The notes: generated by a model not told the origin, from the sequence alone. Positions 32,529 to 42,324 are shown, counted from the first letter of the stretch. The stretch is 64,000 nt of DNA from Embleya sp040605455 (GCF_040605455.1 NZ_JBEXCV010000005.1:62001-126000), one strand, 5' to 3'. Numbers and translations are program-made.

Positions 32529-34043
32529 ATGTTGAACCGGATCACCGTCTTCGCCCTGGTGAGCGTGATGGCTGCGGCGCTCTCGGCCGGTGCGACACCC
32601 GTGCAAATCGTGCCCGGTGGTGGGCCGCCCAGCCCCACCCCTTCGCCCGGACCCACCGATTGGCCCAGCACTCCCCCTCCGACCGGGCCCGTGCCCAGTG
32701 AGGCCTGGGCATGGACCCAACTGACCAGCCGTGGCACCCAGATCCGTTACGTGACCACCGACACCACCCAAAGCTGCCCTGTCGTGCGGTACGCCGTGGC
32801 CGGGGTCCGAAATCCGTACTCCATGCAACGCGTGAGCGTCCCCTCGGGGGCGCAGTTCCCGACCACGGTGTGCGAGCTGGTGGATGTACCCCTCACGGCC
32901 TCCGACGCGGTACTCGAGCAATCGACGATCCATGCGGCCGTGGTGCACCCTGCGAACCGCCTGCTCCCTTTGCCGAACTGGACTACGGCCACGCGTCCCC
33001 GCACCATCGCGGTCATCGGCGACACCGGTTGCCGAGTCCCGTTGACGGGTACGGCGCAGGACTGCGCGAACCATCAGAGCGGCTGGCCTTTCCCGCAGAT
33101 CGCGAACAATGTCGCCACCGTTTCGCGGCCGGATCTCGTCATCCATGTCGGTGACTACCTCTACCGCGACAACCCCGGCAACGAGGACGACCAGGCGGCG
33201 AATCCGGGCTGCGTGGCCTACGGGGACAGGGCCAGTTGGTCCTGTGTCGTCGCCGATTTCTTCAGACCGGCGGAAACTCTGCTGGCCACCGCGCCGATCG
33301 CGTTGACCCGAGGCAACCACGAAGACTGCAACCTCGCGCTGGCCGGTGGCGCCGGTGGCGCGTGGTTCCGCTACCTCGCCGACAGCCTCCGCGACGACGG
33401 ACGGTGCACCCCCTACACCACCCCGCCGGCGGTGATTCGTGCGGGAACCCTGAACCTCGTCTCCGTGGACTCCTCGTTTGCCGACCCGGACGACGACGGA
33501 ACCATGACGCAGGCCCAGATCAACGAATACACCGGGCAATTCACGGCGGTGAACCAGGACGCGGCGCTGCATTCCGGCAACGACTACTTCCTGTTCACGC
33601 ACAAGCCGCTGTGGATGGTGAAATCGGCAGGCTTCACGCAAGGCAATGTGACATGGGCGACCCACGTCCTCGACGCGGCCGTCACCAATACCGGCCTGGG
33701 TCGGCTGGCAGACAATGTTCGGCTGGTGCTGTCAGGCCACATCCACATTTACCAGATGATCGATTTCAACACCCCCCGCCCGCCCCAGGTGACCGTGGGC
33801 TCCTCGGGTGGAGAGCCACTGGACAACGGCCCGATCGACAGCAACGTCACCCGGCAATCGGTCGGCACGCCGCCGCAGCCGGTCACCCAGTCGATCACCC
33901 AGGCACACATCTACGGGTACGCGGTCCTGCGCGACAACGGCGGGGCCTGGGACCTCACCTTCCACGACACGACCGGTGCCCTCCAGGGTCAAACCTGCAC
34001 GCTGAGCGCGAGTCTCGTGAACAAACAGTTCACCTGCCACTGA
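32529..34043 (+). CDS. Secreted metallophosphoesterase
   Basis: A protein of 504 aa starting at ATG 32529 after GAGGGACGTGAGC. A signal peptide (residues 1-27, no lipobox) is followed by a Pro-rich linker. The calcineurin-like motifs are in order: IAVIGDTGCR (GDxx), VIHVGDYLYR (GDxxY), ALTRGNHEDC (GNHE), FTHKPLW and LSGHIHIYQM (GHxH). Two Cys pairs could form disulfides outside the cell. It may be a phosphodiesterase or phosphatase that scavenges phosphate. Codon third positions are less GC-biased than in neighbours, which hints at transfer. Confidence 0.85.
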   Translation: MLNRITVFALVSVMAAALSAGATPVQIVPGGGPPSPTPSPGPTDWPSTPPPTGPVPSEAWAWTQLTSRGTQIRYVTTDTTQSCPVVRYAVAGVRNPYSMQRVSVPSGAQFPTTVCELVDVPLTASDAVLEQSTIHAAVVHPANRLLPLPNWTTATRPRTIAVIGDTGCRVPLTGTAQDCANHQSGWPFPQIANNVATVSRPDLVIHVGDYLYRDNPGNEDDQAANPGCVAYGDRASWSCVVADFFRPAETLLATAPIALTRGNHEDCNLALAGGAGGAWFRYLADSLRDDGRCTPYTTPPAVIRAGTLNLVSVDSSFADPDDDGTMTQAQINEYTGQFTAVNQDAALHSGNDYFLFTHKPLWMVKSAGFTQGNVTWATHVLDAAVTNTGLGRLADNVRLVLSGHIHIYQMIDFNTPRPPQVTVGSSGGEPLDNGPIDSNVTRQSVGTPPQPVTQSITQAHIYGYAVLRDNGGAWDLTFHDTTGALQGQTCTLSASLVNKQFTCH

Positions 34044-34045
34044 AG

Positions 34046-34095
34046 AACGGGTCTGCCCCGTCGCCCCCTCGCGGGGGCGACGGGGCAGACCCGTT
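34046..34095. terminator. Perfect 23-bp bidirectional terminator hairpin
   Basis: Arms 34046-34068 and 34073-34095 are exact complements around a TCGC loop. The left arm starts AACGGGTCTGCCCC. The hairpin lies 3 bp after the metallophosphoesterase stop and 16 bp before the leftward ccsB stop, so it serves both convergent transcripts. Confidence 0.8.
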
Positions 34096-34110
34096 GGCAG
34101 CGACCGCGGC

Positions 34111-35175
34111 TCAGACGCCCGCGTACGAGTGCAACCCGTTCACGAAGATGTTGACGCCGTAGTAGTTGAACAGGAAGCACGAGAAGGCGACCAGGGAGAC
34201 CACCGCGGCCTTGGTGCCCTTCCAACCCGCCGTGGCGCGGGCGTGCAGGTAGGCCGCGTAGGCCACCCACGTGATGAAGGACCAGACCTCCTTGGGGTCC
34301 CAGCCCCAGTAGCGGCCCCACGCGTTCTCCGCCCAGATCGCGCCACACACGATGGCGAAGGTCCACAGCGGGAAGATGATCGCGTTGACCCGGTAGGCGG
34401 TCTTGTCCAGCGACGCCGAGCTGGGCAAACGAGCCAGCTTGTCGTCGAAGCGGCCCGGCTTGGTATTGCTCGGGTCGGCCTGCCGGCGCTCGTAGCCCTG
34501 GCGGAACAGGAACAGGATCGAGGCGAGCGCGCCGATGTGGAAGGCGCCGAACGAGACGATCGCGGACGCGACGTGGATCCACAGCCAGTACGAGTCGAGC
34601 GCCGGGACCAGTTGCTCCGAGTCGGTGTACAGCACCGTGACCGCGACGCCGAGGGTGGCGAGCACCGGGAGCGTCACGAACAGGCCCAGCCAGCGCACCG
34701 GGTACTTCCACAGCAGCAGCAGGAAGGCCAGGACGACCATCAGCGCCACGGACGTGGAGAACTCGTACATGTTGCCCCACGGCGCCCGCTCGACCGAGAT
34801 GCCGCGCGTGAGCACGGAGCCGGCGTGGAGCAGGAAGCCGAGCACGGTCAGCGAGACCGCGACCCGGCCGATCCGGTCGGCGCGGTCGTTGCCGCCCGCC
34901 ACGTCGCCCTGGTCGTCGGCATCGTCGCCGTCGTGCCCACCGTCGCGCAGCACCACCACCGGCCGCTCGGCCAGGGCGACCCCGCCGGCCGCACCCGCGG
35001 CCGCCGGCTCCAGGACCTCGATCGACAGGTCGGCCGACCGTTTGGCCACCGCACCGCTGGTGCCGAACGTCCATTCCATGCAATAGGCGAAGAACGCCAT
35101 CAGGTAGACGGCGATCGCCGAATACATCAGCACGTTGCTGAATTGGGCGAGGTTCTCGTTGACGCCCACGCTCAC
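34111..35175 (-). CDS. ccsB: Cytochrome c synthase subunit CcsB/ResC (CcsA-type)
   Basis: A protein of 354 aa starting at GTG 35175, overlapping the resB stop (GTGA), with AAGGAG upstream. About eight membrane helices. The heme-handling motif ENAWGRYWGWDPKEVWSFIT (WWD type) lies near residue 285, and flanking His residues are present (LHAGSVL, IHVASAIVSFGAFHIGAL, LHARATA). An Asp/Gly-rich loop near residue 80 is specific to this lineage. With ResB it exports heme and attaches it to apocytochrome c on the outer face of the membrane. Confidence 0.88.
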   Translation of the reverse strand: MSVGVNENLAQFSNVLMYSAIAVYLMAFFAYCMEWTFGTSGAVAKRSADLSIEVLEPAAAGAAGGVALAERPVVVLRDGGHDGDDADDQGDVAGGNDRADRIGRVAVSLTVLGFLLHAGSVLTRGISVERAPWGNMYEFSTSVALMVVLAFLLLLWKYPVRWLGLFVTLPVLATLGVAVTVLYTDSEQLVPALDSYWLWIHVASAIVSFGAFHIGALASILFLFRQGYERRQADPSNTKPGRFDDKLARLPSSASLDKTAYRVNAIIFPLWTFAIVCGAIWAENAWGRYWGWDPKEVWSFITWVAYAAYLHARATAGWKGTKAAVVSLVAFSCFLFNYYGVNIFVNGLHSYAGV

Positions 35176-36866
35176 TCCTTGACCTTGGTGCCGGGTGAGT
35201 TCGCCGGCGCGGCCTCGCGCAACGCGTCCACGAACTCCTGTACCTCATCGCCGAGGCCCCCACCCTCGGTGCGGGCGAGCCCGCCGACCTCGACGACCGT
35301 GTGGCCGTCGGGGCCCTCCACCGCACGCACCCACATTCGGCGGCGGCGTACGAACAGTGACAGCACGAGGCCGACGATCGCGGCCACCACGCTGAAGAGC
35401 GCGAGCCCCTTGCCGGGCTCGCTGGCGACCTGGAAGTTGGCCCAGGTCTTGACGCCGTCGAAGGTGATGGTGCCGGCGCCGTTGGGCAGGTCCACGGTGT
35501 CACCCACCTTGAGGGCTTGGCGCCACACGTCCGCACCGTTCATGAACTTCGACATCTTGTCGGCCTTGAGCGCGTAGTAGTTCTGCGGGATGCCCGAGTC
35601 CATGCCCAGGTCGCCCTCGTAGCCGCTGATCATCAACCGGGGGTTGAGCAGCGAGGGGAACACCGAGATCGGACCGCGCCGGGGGTCCACCAGCAGGTTG
35701 CCCTTCTGGTCCATCGGCGCGCTCGGCAGGAACTGCGCGTCGAAGCCCAGCTGCTTGAGTCCGGGGCTGACATCGGGGACCTTGATCACGCCGGTCGAGG
35801 TCCGGTTGCCGTCCTGGGGCAGGAAGATGGTCGGGCCCTTGTAGGCGATCTTGCCCTTGGCGTCGCGCACGGTCACCTCCGGCGCGTAGCCGGTGGCGAT
35901 CATGAACACCTTGGTGTCGCCCACCTCCAGCGGATGGTTGACCTTGATCGTCCCCGACTTGTCCTTGCCCTCGTGCCCGTACCAGGACTCGATGTGCGCG
36001 GTGAACGACCTGGGCTCGCCGCGCTTGGCGCCGGTCGGCTGGAAGGTCTGCTCGACCGAGTTCAGCCGGAAGCCGAACGGCTCCAGCTTGTCCGCGTCCA
36101 CGAGCGCGCCGAACTGGCGGTCGTCGTACTGGGTGAGCACGTTCGCGAAGCTGCCGCCCTCGACGACGATCTTGCCGCCCTTGACGCTGTACAGGCTGCC
36201 CAGCGCGAACGCGACCAGGATGCCGAACAGCGCCATGTGGAACAGCAGGTTGCCGCTCTCCCGGGCGTAGCCCTTCTCCGCCGCGATCGCGTCGGTGGTC
36301 CGGTTCAGCCGGAAGCGGCGCTTCTTGAGCGCGCCGCGCGCGGCTTCCAGTACCGCGTCCGGGTCCGCCGAGGTCTCCCAGCGCGCGTACGCGGGCAGCC
36401 GGGCGAAGTTGCGCGGTGCCTGCGGGGGCTTGGACCAAAGCGTCTTGGCGTGTGCCCAGCAGCGCGGCACGATGCAGCCCGCGAGCGAGACGAACAGCAG
36501 GATGTAGATCGAGGCGAACCACCACGACGAGAACACGTCGAAGAGCTGGAACTTGTCCATGATCTTCGCGCGGTCGGGGTGGTCGCGGAAGTACTGGCCG
36601 ACCTTGATCGGACTGACCGGGCGCTGCGGGATCAGCGTCGGCGGCGTGGCCGCGACCGACAGCAGGAACAGCAGGATCAGCGCGACGCGCATCGAGGTCA
36701 GCTGCCGCCAGAGCCAGCGCAGCCAGCCGACCACACCCAACTGCGGTTGGCGGATCTCGTCGTCGCCGTCGTCCTGCGCGGGCGCGGTGGACATCCCGGC
36801 GTCCACCCGGGCCTCGGGCGGATCGATGAGCGCGAGGTCTTCGTCGGTTCGGGTCTCGGGGCTCAC
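35172..36866 (-). CDS. resB: Cytochrome c biogenesis protein ResB
   Basis: A protein of 564 aa. Acidic N-terminal tail (residues 1-45), then membrane helices at about 60-80, 110-135, 205-225 and 490-510, with a large extracytoplasmic domain between the last two, as in ResB/Ccs1. Seen motifs: LTSMRVALILLFLLSVAATP, FDVFSSWWFASIYILLFVSL, GNLLFHMALFGILVAFALGS. It forms the System II heme-ligation complex with CcsB. It lies directly downstream of ccdA by about one base, so the four-gene set is one operon. Confidence 0.88.
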   Translation of the reverse strand: MSPETRTDEDLALIDPPEARVDAGMSTAPAQDDGDDEIRQPQLGVVGWLRWLWRQLTSMRVALILLFLLSVAATPPTLIPQRPVSPIKVGQYFRDHPDRAKIMDKFQLFDVFSSWWFASIYILLFVSLAGCIVPRCWAHAKTLWSKPPQAPRNFARLPAYARWETSADPDAVLEAARGALKKRRFRLNRTTDAIAAEKGYARESGNLLFHMALFGILVAFALGSLYSVKGGKIVVEGGSFANVLTQYDDRQFGALVDADKLEPFGFRLNSVEQTFQPTGAKRGEPRSFTAHIESWYGHEGKDKSGTIKVNHPLEVGDTKVFMIATGYAPEVTVRDAKGKIAYKGPTIFLPQDGNRTSTGVIKVPDVSPGLKQLGFDAQFLPSAPMDQKGNLLVDPRRGPISVFPSLLNPRLMISGYEGDLGMDSGIPQNYYALKADKMSKFMNGADVWRQALKVGDTVDLPNGAGTITFDGVKTWANFQVASEPGKGLALFSVVAAIVGLVLSLFVRRRRMWVRAVEGPDGHTVVEVGGLARTEGGGLGDEVQEFVDALREAAPANSPGTKVKE

Positions 36867-36867
36867 A

Positions 36868-37623
36868 TCAGAATCCGATCGTGTATTGCGATGCCCAGCT
36901 CTGCATCTCGCGCATCATCTGGTCCCACACGCCGGTGAGCATCAGGAGGCCGAGCAGCACGAGCATGCCGCCGCCCAGGCGCATCACCCACACGTAGTGC
37001 TTCTTGACCCACCCGAACGCACCGAGTGCCTTGCGGAACGCGAGCGCGGTGACCAGGAACGGCACGCCCAGGCCGAGGCAGTAGGCCGCGGTGAGCAGCG
37101 CGCCCCGGTTCGCGCTGGCCTCGCTCGTCGACAGGCTGAGCACCGCCGCCAGTGTCGGCCCGATGCACGGGGTCCACCCGAGCCCGAACACCATGCCGAG
37201 CAGTGGTGCGCCCACCAGGCCTATCGCGGGGCGCTTGTGCACCCGGAACTCGCGCTGCATGCCCGGCAGTACGCCCATGAAGGACAGGCCGAGCACGATC
37301 GTGACGGCGCCGAAGACCTTGGTGATCGTCTGCTGATGCTCCAGCATGGTGCGGCCGAAGGCGCCGAACGCCGCACCGGTGGAGACGAACACGAGGGTGA
37401 AGCCGAGCACGAACAGCAGCGCGCCCAGGAACAGCCGTCCGCGCCGGGCGTCCTTGAGGTCCGCGCCGGAGATCCCGGTGACGTAGCTGAGGTAGCCGGG
37501 CACCAAGGGCAGCACGCACGGCGAGAAGAACGAGATCAGCCCCGCGAGCAGGGCGATCGGCAGGGCCGCGAACAGCGACCCGGTGTACACCGTGTCGTTC
37601 ATCCCCTGGGCTGCGACGAGCAC
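36868..37623 (-). CDS. ccdA: Thiol:disulfide transporter CcdA
   Basis: A protein of 251 aa from GTG 37623; an ATG at 37602 is an alternative. Six membrane helices. The two functional Cys are in LISFFSPCVLPLVPGYLSY (first helix) and GLGWTPCIGPTLAAVLSL (fourth helix). It carries electrons from cytoplasmic thioredoxin across the membrane to the resA-type thioredoxin outside, keeping apocytochrome Cys reduced. The gene follows resA by five bases. Confidence 0.88.
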   Translation of the reverse strand: MLVAAQGMNDTVYTGSLFAALPIALLAGLISFFSPCVLPLVPGYLSYVTGISGADLKDARRGRLFLGALLFVLGFTLVFVSTGAAFGAFGRTMLEHQQTITKVFGAVTIVLGLSFMGVLPGMQREFRVHKRPAIGLVGAPLLGMVFGLGWTPCIGPTLAAVLSLSTSEASANRGALLTAAYCLGLGVPFLVTALAFRKALGAFGWVKKHYVWVMRLGGGMLVLLGLLMLTGVWDQMMREMQSWASQYTIGF

Positions 37624-37628
37624 CTCGA

Positions 37629-38243
37629 TCAGGCCTTCTCGTTCGGCACGGGCTCGTTGGTCACCGGGTCGATCATCGAGCGCAGTTCCTCGATGGTGAC
37701 CGCACGCAGCACCCGGGCCGCGATCCGACCCTCACGGTCGATGATCAGCGTGCTGGGGATGGCGTTCGGGTTCAGGTTGCCGGTGAATTTGAGGATCTCG
37801 CGCGCGTCCGGGTCCCACAGGCTCGGGTAGGTGATGCCCTTGCTGTTGGTGAACGCGAGCGCGTTGTCCTGGGTGGCGTCGCGGGTGTTGATCCCCAGGA
37901 ACTGCACACCCTTGTCCGCGGTCTCGGTGTGTGCCTGCTGGAAGTCGGCGGCCTCGGCCCGGCACGGCGGGCACCAGGAGCCCCAGACGTTGAGGACCAC
38001 GACCTTGCCCTTGAAGTCGGCGAGGCTGATGTCCTTGCCTTCGAGCGTCCGGCCGGAGATCTTCGGGGCGGCGGTGCGGTCGCTCGCCTCGGCGCGCACG
38101 ATGCCGCTGTTGTCGCTGTCGACGTAGCCCTTGCCGTCGCCGCTGCTCTTGCCGCCGGCGCTCATCCCACCGCAGCCGGAGAGTGCGAGCAAGGCCGCGG
38201 CGGTGAGCAGTGCGGCACGACGAGGCAGGCGGCGTGTGAGCAT
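37629..38243 (-). CDS. resA: ResA/TlpA-type thioredoxin lipoprotein
   Basis: A protein of 204 aa starting at ATG 38243. Lipobox LSGC (Cys24), Gly/Ser linker, then a thioredoxin fold from about residue 55 with VVVLNVWGSWCPPCRAEAAD (Cys91, Cys94) and NAIPSTLIIDREGRI (cis-Pro). It is held on the outer side of the membrane and reduces apocytochrome c Cys pairs, fed by CcdA. First gene of the resA-ccdA-resB-ccsB operon. Confidence 0.88.
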   Translation of the reverse strand: MLTRRLPRRAALLTAAALLALSGCGGMSAGGKSSGDGKGYVDSDNSGIVRAEASDRTAAPKISGRTLEGKDISLADFKGKVVVLNVWGSWCPPCRAEAADFQQAHTETADKGVQFLGINTRDATQDNALAFTNSKGITYPSLWDPDAREILKFTGNLNPNAIPSTLIIDREGRIAARVLRAVTIEELRSMIDPVTNEPVPNEKA

Positions 38244-38368
38244 GTGAAAAGTTTCGCATGCCTCCACGACCACTCCACGCGGGGTCCGTCGTGCCGCTGA
38301 CAGTGCTTCAGTTCATCCCGATTCGTCCCAAATAAATGGGAGCCCTGCCCCGAATTCGCGGTTTTGCG

Positions 38369-39049
38369 TCATGCCCCGAAGCTCTTGTTCTGCGTCTTGC
38401 CCGCAAGCTTTGCCGGGAGCAGGTCCCGAGCCGGTTCGCTGTAGCCGACGGAGACGATCTTGTCCCCCTCGTAGGTGAACGTGGTGAGCGACGCGAGCGA
38501 GCACTGCCGGTTGCGCGGGTCGTGCCACAGCCGCCGCCGCTCGACGAAGGAGCGGGTCACCCAGATCGGCAACTGGTGGCTCACGCACACCGCCTCGTGC
38601 CCGCGCGCGGCGTCCCGGGCGGCGCCCAGCGCGCCCATCATCCGCACCACCTGCTCGATGTACGGCTCGCCCCACGAGGGCTTGAACGGGTTGGTGAGGT
38701 GCTTCCAGTGTGTGGGGTTCCGCAGCGAACCGTCGCCGACCCCGAAGGTCTTGCCCTGGAAGATGTTCTCCGCCTCGATCAGCCGATCGTCGGTGGCGAT
38801 CTCCAGCCCTTGCCGGTCCGCGATCGGCGTGGCGGTCTCCTGGGCACGCTCCAGCGGCGAGGACACCACGTGGGTGATGTCACGCCCGGCGAGGTGGTCG
38901 GCGACCCGCTCGGCCATCTTCAGGCCCAGCTCCGACAGGTGGTAGTCGGGCAGGCGGCCGTACAGGATGCCGTGCGGATTGTGCACCTCGCCGTGGCGCA
39001 TCAGGTGCACGATCGTCACATCGCGATTGGTCTGCGGCTTCTGAGCCAT
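38369..39049 (-). CDS. Histidine phosphatase (phosphoglycerate mutase-like)
   Basis: A protein of 226 aa. The catalytic RHG motif is in IVHLMRHGEVHNPHG; the second His is in HEAVCVSHQLPIWVTRSF. Substrate-pocket acidic residue in LIEAENIFQG. The family includes phosphoglycerate mutases and broad phosphatases; substrate not known. It starts two bases past hemL, with GGAGAAC inside the hemL end, so the two are coupled. This neighbour pair is standard in streptomycetes. Confidence 0.85.
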   Translation of the reverse strand: MAQKPQTNRDVTIVHLMRHGEVHNPHGILYGRLPDYHLSELGLKMAERVADHLAGRDITHVVSSPLERAQETATPIADRQGLEIATDDRLIEAENIFQGKTFGVGDGSLRNPTHWKHLTNPFKPSWGEPYIEQVVRMMGALGAARDAARGHEAVCVSHQLPIWVTRSFVERRRLWHDPRNRQCSLASLTTFTYEGDKIVSVGYSEPARDLLPAKLAGKTQNKSFGA

Positions 39050-39051
39050 CG

Positions 39052-40368
39052 TCAGTTCTCCTGGGCACTCGCTGCGGCGCGGGCTGCGGCCGGCAGCGCG
39101 TCGAGGATACGGTTCACGGCCGTGTCGTCGTGGGCGGCGGACAGGAACCACGCCTCGAACGCGCTCGGCGGCAGGTACACACCGGCGTCCAGCATCGCGT
39201 GGAAGAACGCGGAGAAGCGGAACGCCTCCTGCGTGCGTGCCTGGTCGTAGTCGTGCACCGGGTGATCGGTGAAGAAGATCGAGAACATGTTCCCGGCGGT
39301 GGACACGGTGTGCGCCACGCCCTCCTTGGCCAGGGCGGCCGAGACCTCGGTGCGCAGCGCGAGCGAGACCCGGTCCAGGTGCTTGTACACCGCGTCGGTG
39401 CAGTGCCGCAGCGTGGTGACGCCGGCGGCGGTGGCGACCGGATTCCCGGACAGCGTGCCGGCCTGGTAGACCGGGCCGAGCGGGGCCAGCCGGGACATCA
39501 CGTCGGAGCGCCCGCCGAAGGCCGCGGCCGGGAAGCCGCCGCCCATCACCTTGCCGAAGGTCAGCAGGTCGGGCACGACACCCTCGACGCCGAACCAGCC
39601 CGACTTGGACACCCGGAAGCCGGTCATCACCTCGTCGGAGACGAACAACGCGCCGTGCCGCTCGCACAGTGCCTTCAGGCCCGCGTTGAAGCCCGGACGC
39701 GGGGTGACCACGCCCATGTTGCCGGGGGCTGCCTCGGTGATCACGCAGGCGATGTCGGCGCCGTGCGCGGCGAACGCCGACTCGACGGAGGACAGGTCGT
39801 TGTACGGGAGCACGATCGTGTCGGCGGCCGAGGCGCCGGTCACCCCGGGCGTGTCGGGCAGCGCGAAGGTGGCCAGGCCGGAGCCGGCGGCGGCCAGCAG
39901 GGCGTCCACGTGACCGTGGTAACACCCGGCGAACTTGATCACCTTGGCCCGGCCGGTGAAGCCGCGGGCGAGGCGGATCGCGGACATGGTGGCCTCGGTG
40001 CCGGAGCTGACCAGGCGGACCTGCTCGACCGGGGCGATCCGGGAGACGATCTCCTCGGCGAGTTCGACCTCGCCGGCGCCGGGTGTACCGAAGGAGGTGC
40101 CACGCGCGACGGCCTCTCGGACGGCCTCCTGCACGGCGGGGTGCGCGTGGCCGAGGATCATCGGGCCCCACGAACACACCAGGTCCACGTATTCGCGGCC
40201 GTCCGCGTCGGTCAGGTACGGACCTCGGCCCGAGACCATGAAGCGGGGCGTGCCGCCGACCGCGCGGAAGGCGCGCACCGGCGAGTTGACCCCGCCGGGG
40301 GTGACGGCCCGCGCACGCGCGAACAGGGCGGCGGAGGCGGGTGCGGGGTTCTCGTTGACAGAGCTCAC
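39052..40368 (-). CDS. hemL: Glutamate-1-semialdehyde 2,1-aminomutase
   Basis: A protein of 438 aa, full length. Conserved elements: VTPGGVNSPVRAF, YVDLVCSWGPMILGHAHPAV, SSGTEATMSAIRLAR, DEVMTGFRVSKSGW and the PLP lysine in LTFGKVMGGGFP (Lys273). It converts glutamate-1-semialdehyde to 5-aminolevulinate, the first committed tetrapyrrole precursor. Its position next to cytochrome c maturation genes links heme supply with heme use. Confidence 0.92.
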   Translation of the reverse strand: MSSVNENPAPASAALFARARAVTPGGVNSPVRAFRAVGGTPRFMVSGRGPYLTDADGREYVDLVCSWGPMILGHAHPAVQEAVREAVARGTSFGTPGAGEVELAEEIVSRIAPVEQVRLVSSGTEATMSAIRLARGFTGRAKVIKFAGCYHGHVDALLAAAGSGLATFALPDTPGVTGASAADTIVLPYNDLSSVESAFAAHGADIACVITEAAPGNMGVVTPRPGFNAGLKALCERHGALFVSDEVMTGFRVSKSGWFGVEGVVPDLLTFGKVMGGGFPAAAFGGRSDVMSRLAPLGPVYQAGTLSGNPVATAAGVTTLRHCTDAVYKHLDRVSLALRTEVSAALAKEGVAHTVSTAGNMFSIFFTDHPVHDYDQARTQEAFRFSAFFHAMLDAGVYLPPSAFEAWFLSAAHDDTAVNRILDALPAAARAAASAQEN

Positions 40369-40588
40369 CCGGTCATGCTCTCAAACAAACCGGGCACCCT
40401 CGTCGTCCCCGGCGGCGCGGCGCCGCAAGCGCCGGATGGCGGGCGCCGGGGCGCCCGGACGGACCAACCACATGGGCGTCGGGGAGGGTGTGCACGGATT
40501 CGCGTTGGTTCCCGGGGATCCGGCAACCGAAACCGGGGGTCGGGAGCAGTATGATCGGGCCACCCGGACCCGTGCCCACGGGTGAGGC

Positions 40589-41689
40589 ATGTCCGGCGGG
40601 GTGCAGCACGACGATCGGGGTGCGCGCGTGGCGGCGAGAACACGTCGGAGTGGGCGGTCCGGGCGACACCACCGGATAGCCGGCGGTCTCGGACCGGCGC
40701 TGGCGGCGCTGCTGTTGCTGGCCGGGACGGCCGCCTGCAGCGACGGGGACTCGGACGACGGCGGTACGACGGGGCTGCGCGGCGCCTTGGACGCGGTGCG
40801 CGACGACGCGTCCACCCGGGGCTGGTTCGAGTACGGCGATACGGCCGCGATCACCAAGGCCAACGGCGGCAGCACCTTCACCGGGCCCTACGGCACGCTG
40901 ATCGGGACCGGCTCGCCCGATTTGGGCGGGCTGCGCGAACAGGTGGCACCGGCCCTGGGTTTCGACCCGGCCAAGGCGCGCGAGTCCTGGTCCGCCGGTC
41001 GACCGCCGTACCAGGGCGGGGTGTTCGTCGGCGGCTTCGACAAGAAGACTGTGCTCGACAAGCTCCGGGCCCTGGGCGCCAAGCCGGATCCGACCGAGCC
41101 GAGCGCACAACGACTGCGCGGAGACAACGAGTTGGGCTTCGATGACGCGCTGGCGCAGAAACTGCCGCTGGGCAACAACCACTTCAACGTGATTCGGGTC
41201 GCCGACCGGCAGATCGGCTACGGCTCGACGCTTCAGGGCGCCGACCTCACCCGCGGCGGCAACAGGCTCGGCGCCGACCCGACCGTGCGCGCGTTGGCGA
41301 ACTGCCTGGACAAGCCGCTGGCCGCAGTGATCACCGATCGGGCCGCCGGTGGCGAGAGCGCGAACGGGCCCCGGATCGCGGTCGGGGTGACCGGCAAGGC
41401 CGGCACGCCGGGGACCGACGTGCTGTGTGTGGCGACCGGGTCGGACCAGGCCGCCCGGGCCGAGGCCGATCGACTGCGCACCCTGTTCACCGGCGGTGGC
41501 ACCACCGCGGCGGGTGTGCCGTGGAGCGCGTTGCTGACCGACGTGCGCTCCACCGTGGCCGGCGCGAACGTGGTGAAGATCACCGCGCGTTCCGCCGGTT
41601 CGGTGCGAACGGGCGTATTCGTCAAGGCGTTGAACGACATGTCGCTCGGCCAAACCTTCTCGGGCGGGCCGCCTGGCCGGGAGCCCTGA
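40589..41689 (+). CDS. Hypothetical secreted lipoprotein
   Basis: A protein of 366 aa starting at ATG 40589; a GTG at about 40628 could instead be used, giving a more usual signal peptide. Arg-rich start, hydrophobic core (GPALAALLLLAGTAAC), lipidated Cys near residue 50. The mature part has no recognised domain; it contains two Cys (LANCLDKP, DVLCVATGS) that may pair. Divergent from hemL. Function unknown. Confidence 0.72.
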   Translation: MSGGVQHDDRGARVAARTRRSGRSGRHHRIAGGLGPALAALLLLAGTAACSDGDSDDGGTTGLRGALDAVRDDASTRGWFEYGDTAAITKANGGSTFTGPYGTLIGTGSPDLGGLREQVAPALGFDPAKARESWSAGRPPYQGGVFVGGFDKKTVLDKLRALGAKPDPTEPSAQRLRGDNELGFDDALAQKLPLGNNHFNVIRVADRQIGYGSTLQGADLTRGGNRLGADPTVRALANCLDKPLAAVITDRAAGGESANGPRIAVGVTGKAGTPGTDVLCVATGSDQAARAEADRLRTLFTGGGTTAAGVPWSALLTDVRSTVAGANVVKITARSAGSVRTGVFVKALNDMSLGQTFSGGPPGREP

Positions 41690-41892
41690 CGCATGCCGGG
41701 GCGGGACCGGTTCCGAGTGGTGCACACCTGTTACCCAAGCGCGGTACGGAATGCCCGGATGACCTGCGACGATCTTCAACGAGTCCCCTCGATCACCGAC
41801 CAGACCGAGACAAGCGAGCAGGGAGCGATGGCGTCGGGCGCCACGGGTGTGCGCACGTGTCACGGAGCCGACCTTGGTCGGGAGGTGCACAC

Positions 41893-42324
41893 GTGGGCGT
41901 GACATATGAGTACTTCGGCGCACCCGATCGCGCGACCGCGGCGCGGGTGCCTCCGCTGATCGATCCGACCGACACGGTGGAACGCCCCAGCAATTCCTAT
42001 GTGTCGTTCGTGAAACCGGAGACGGTCAGCGCCATGGTGCTGTCGCTACTCGGGGACACCCCGCAGGACGCGACGCCGCCGCTGGAGTTGGTCGTGCTGC
42101 ATCCCGCGCACGCGGTGATGCAGTTGCCGCCGATGTTGATGGACGTGCTGCGCAACGCGACCGAGGAGGAACTGGGCGCGGCGGCCTTCATCTGGTCGAC
42201 GTTCCCGGACCGACGGGTGCCGCGCGACGCGTATCTGCTGTATCGGATGTTGCACGACTGGACCAAGTTCGCCCGCGAACTGCACCACGCCGGGCACCAG
42301 TTGTACTGCCTGATGCATTCGTGA
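41893..42324 (+). CDS. Hypothetical conserved-type protein, 143 aa
   Basis: Start at GTG 41893 after GGGAGGTGCACAC. The product is acidic and cytoplasmic, with ETVSAMVLSLLGDT, PLELVVLHPAHAVMQLPPML and DAYLLYRMLHDWTKFARELH. No known family was recognised, though it has the look of a compact alpha/beta protein. Gene stands alone between a lipoprotein gene and a tetR gene. The 200 bp before it hold no supported gene. Confidence 0.65.
   Translation: MGVTYEYFGAPDRATAARVPPLIDPTDTVERPSNSYVSFVKPETVSAMVLSLLGDTPQDATPPLELVVLHPAHAVMQLPPMLMDVLRNATEEELGAAAFIWSTFPDRRVPRDAYLLYRMLHDWTKFARELHHAGHQLYCLMHS

Noticed and set aside
41693..41902. A 69-codon frame before the 143-aa gene
   Set aside because: It has no good ribosome site, odd composition, and overlaps the well-supported GTG start at 41893.
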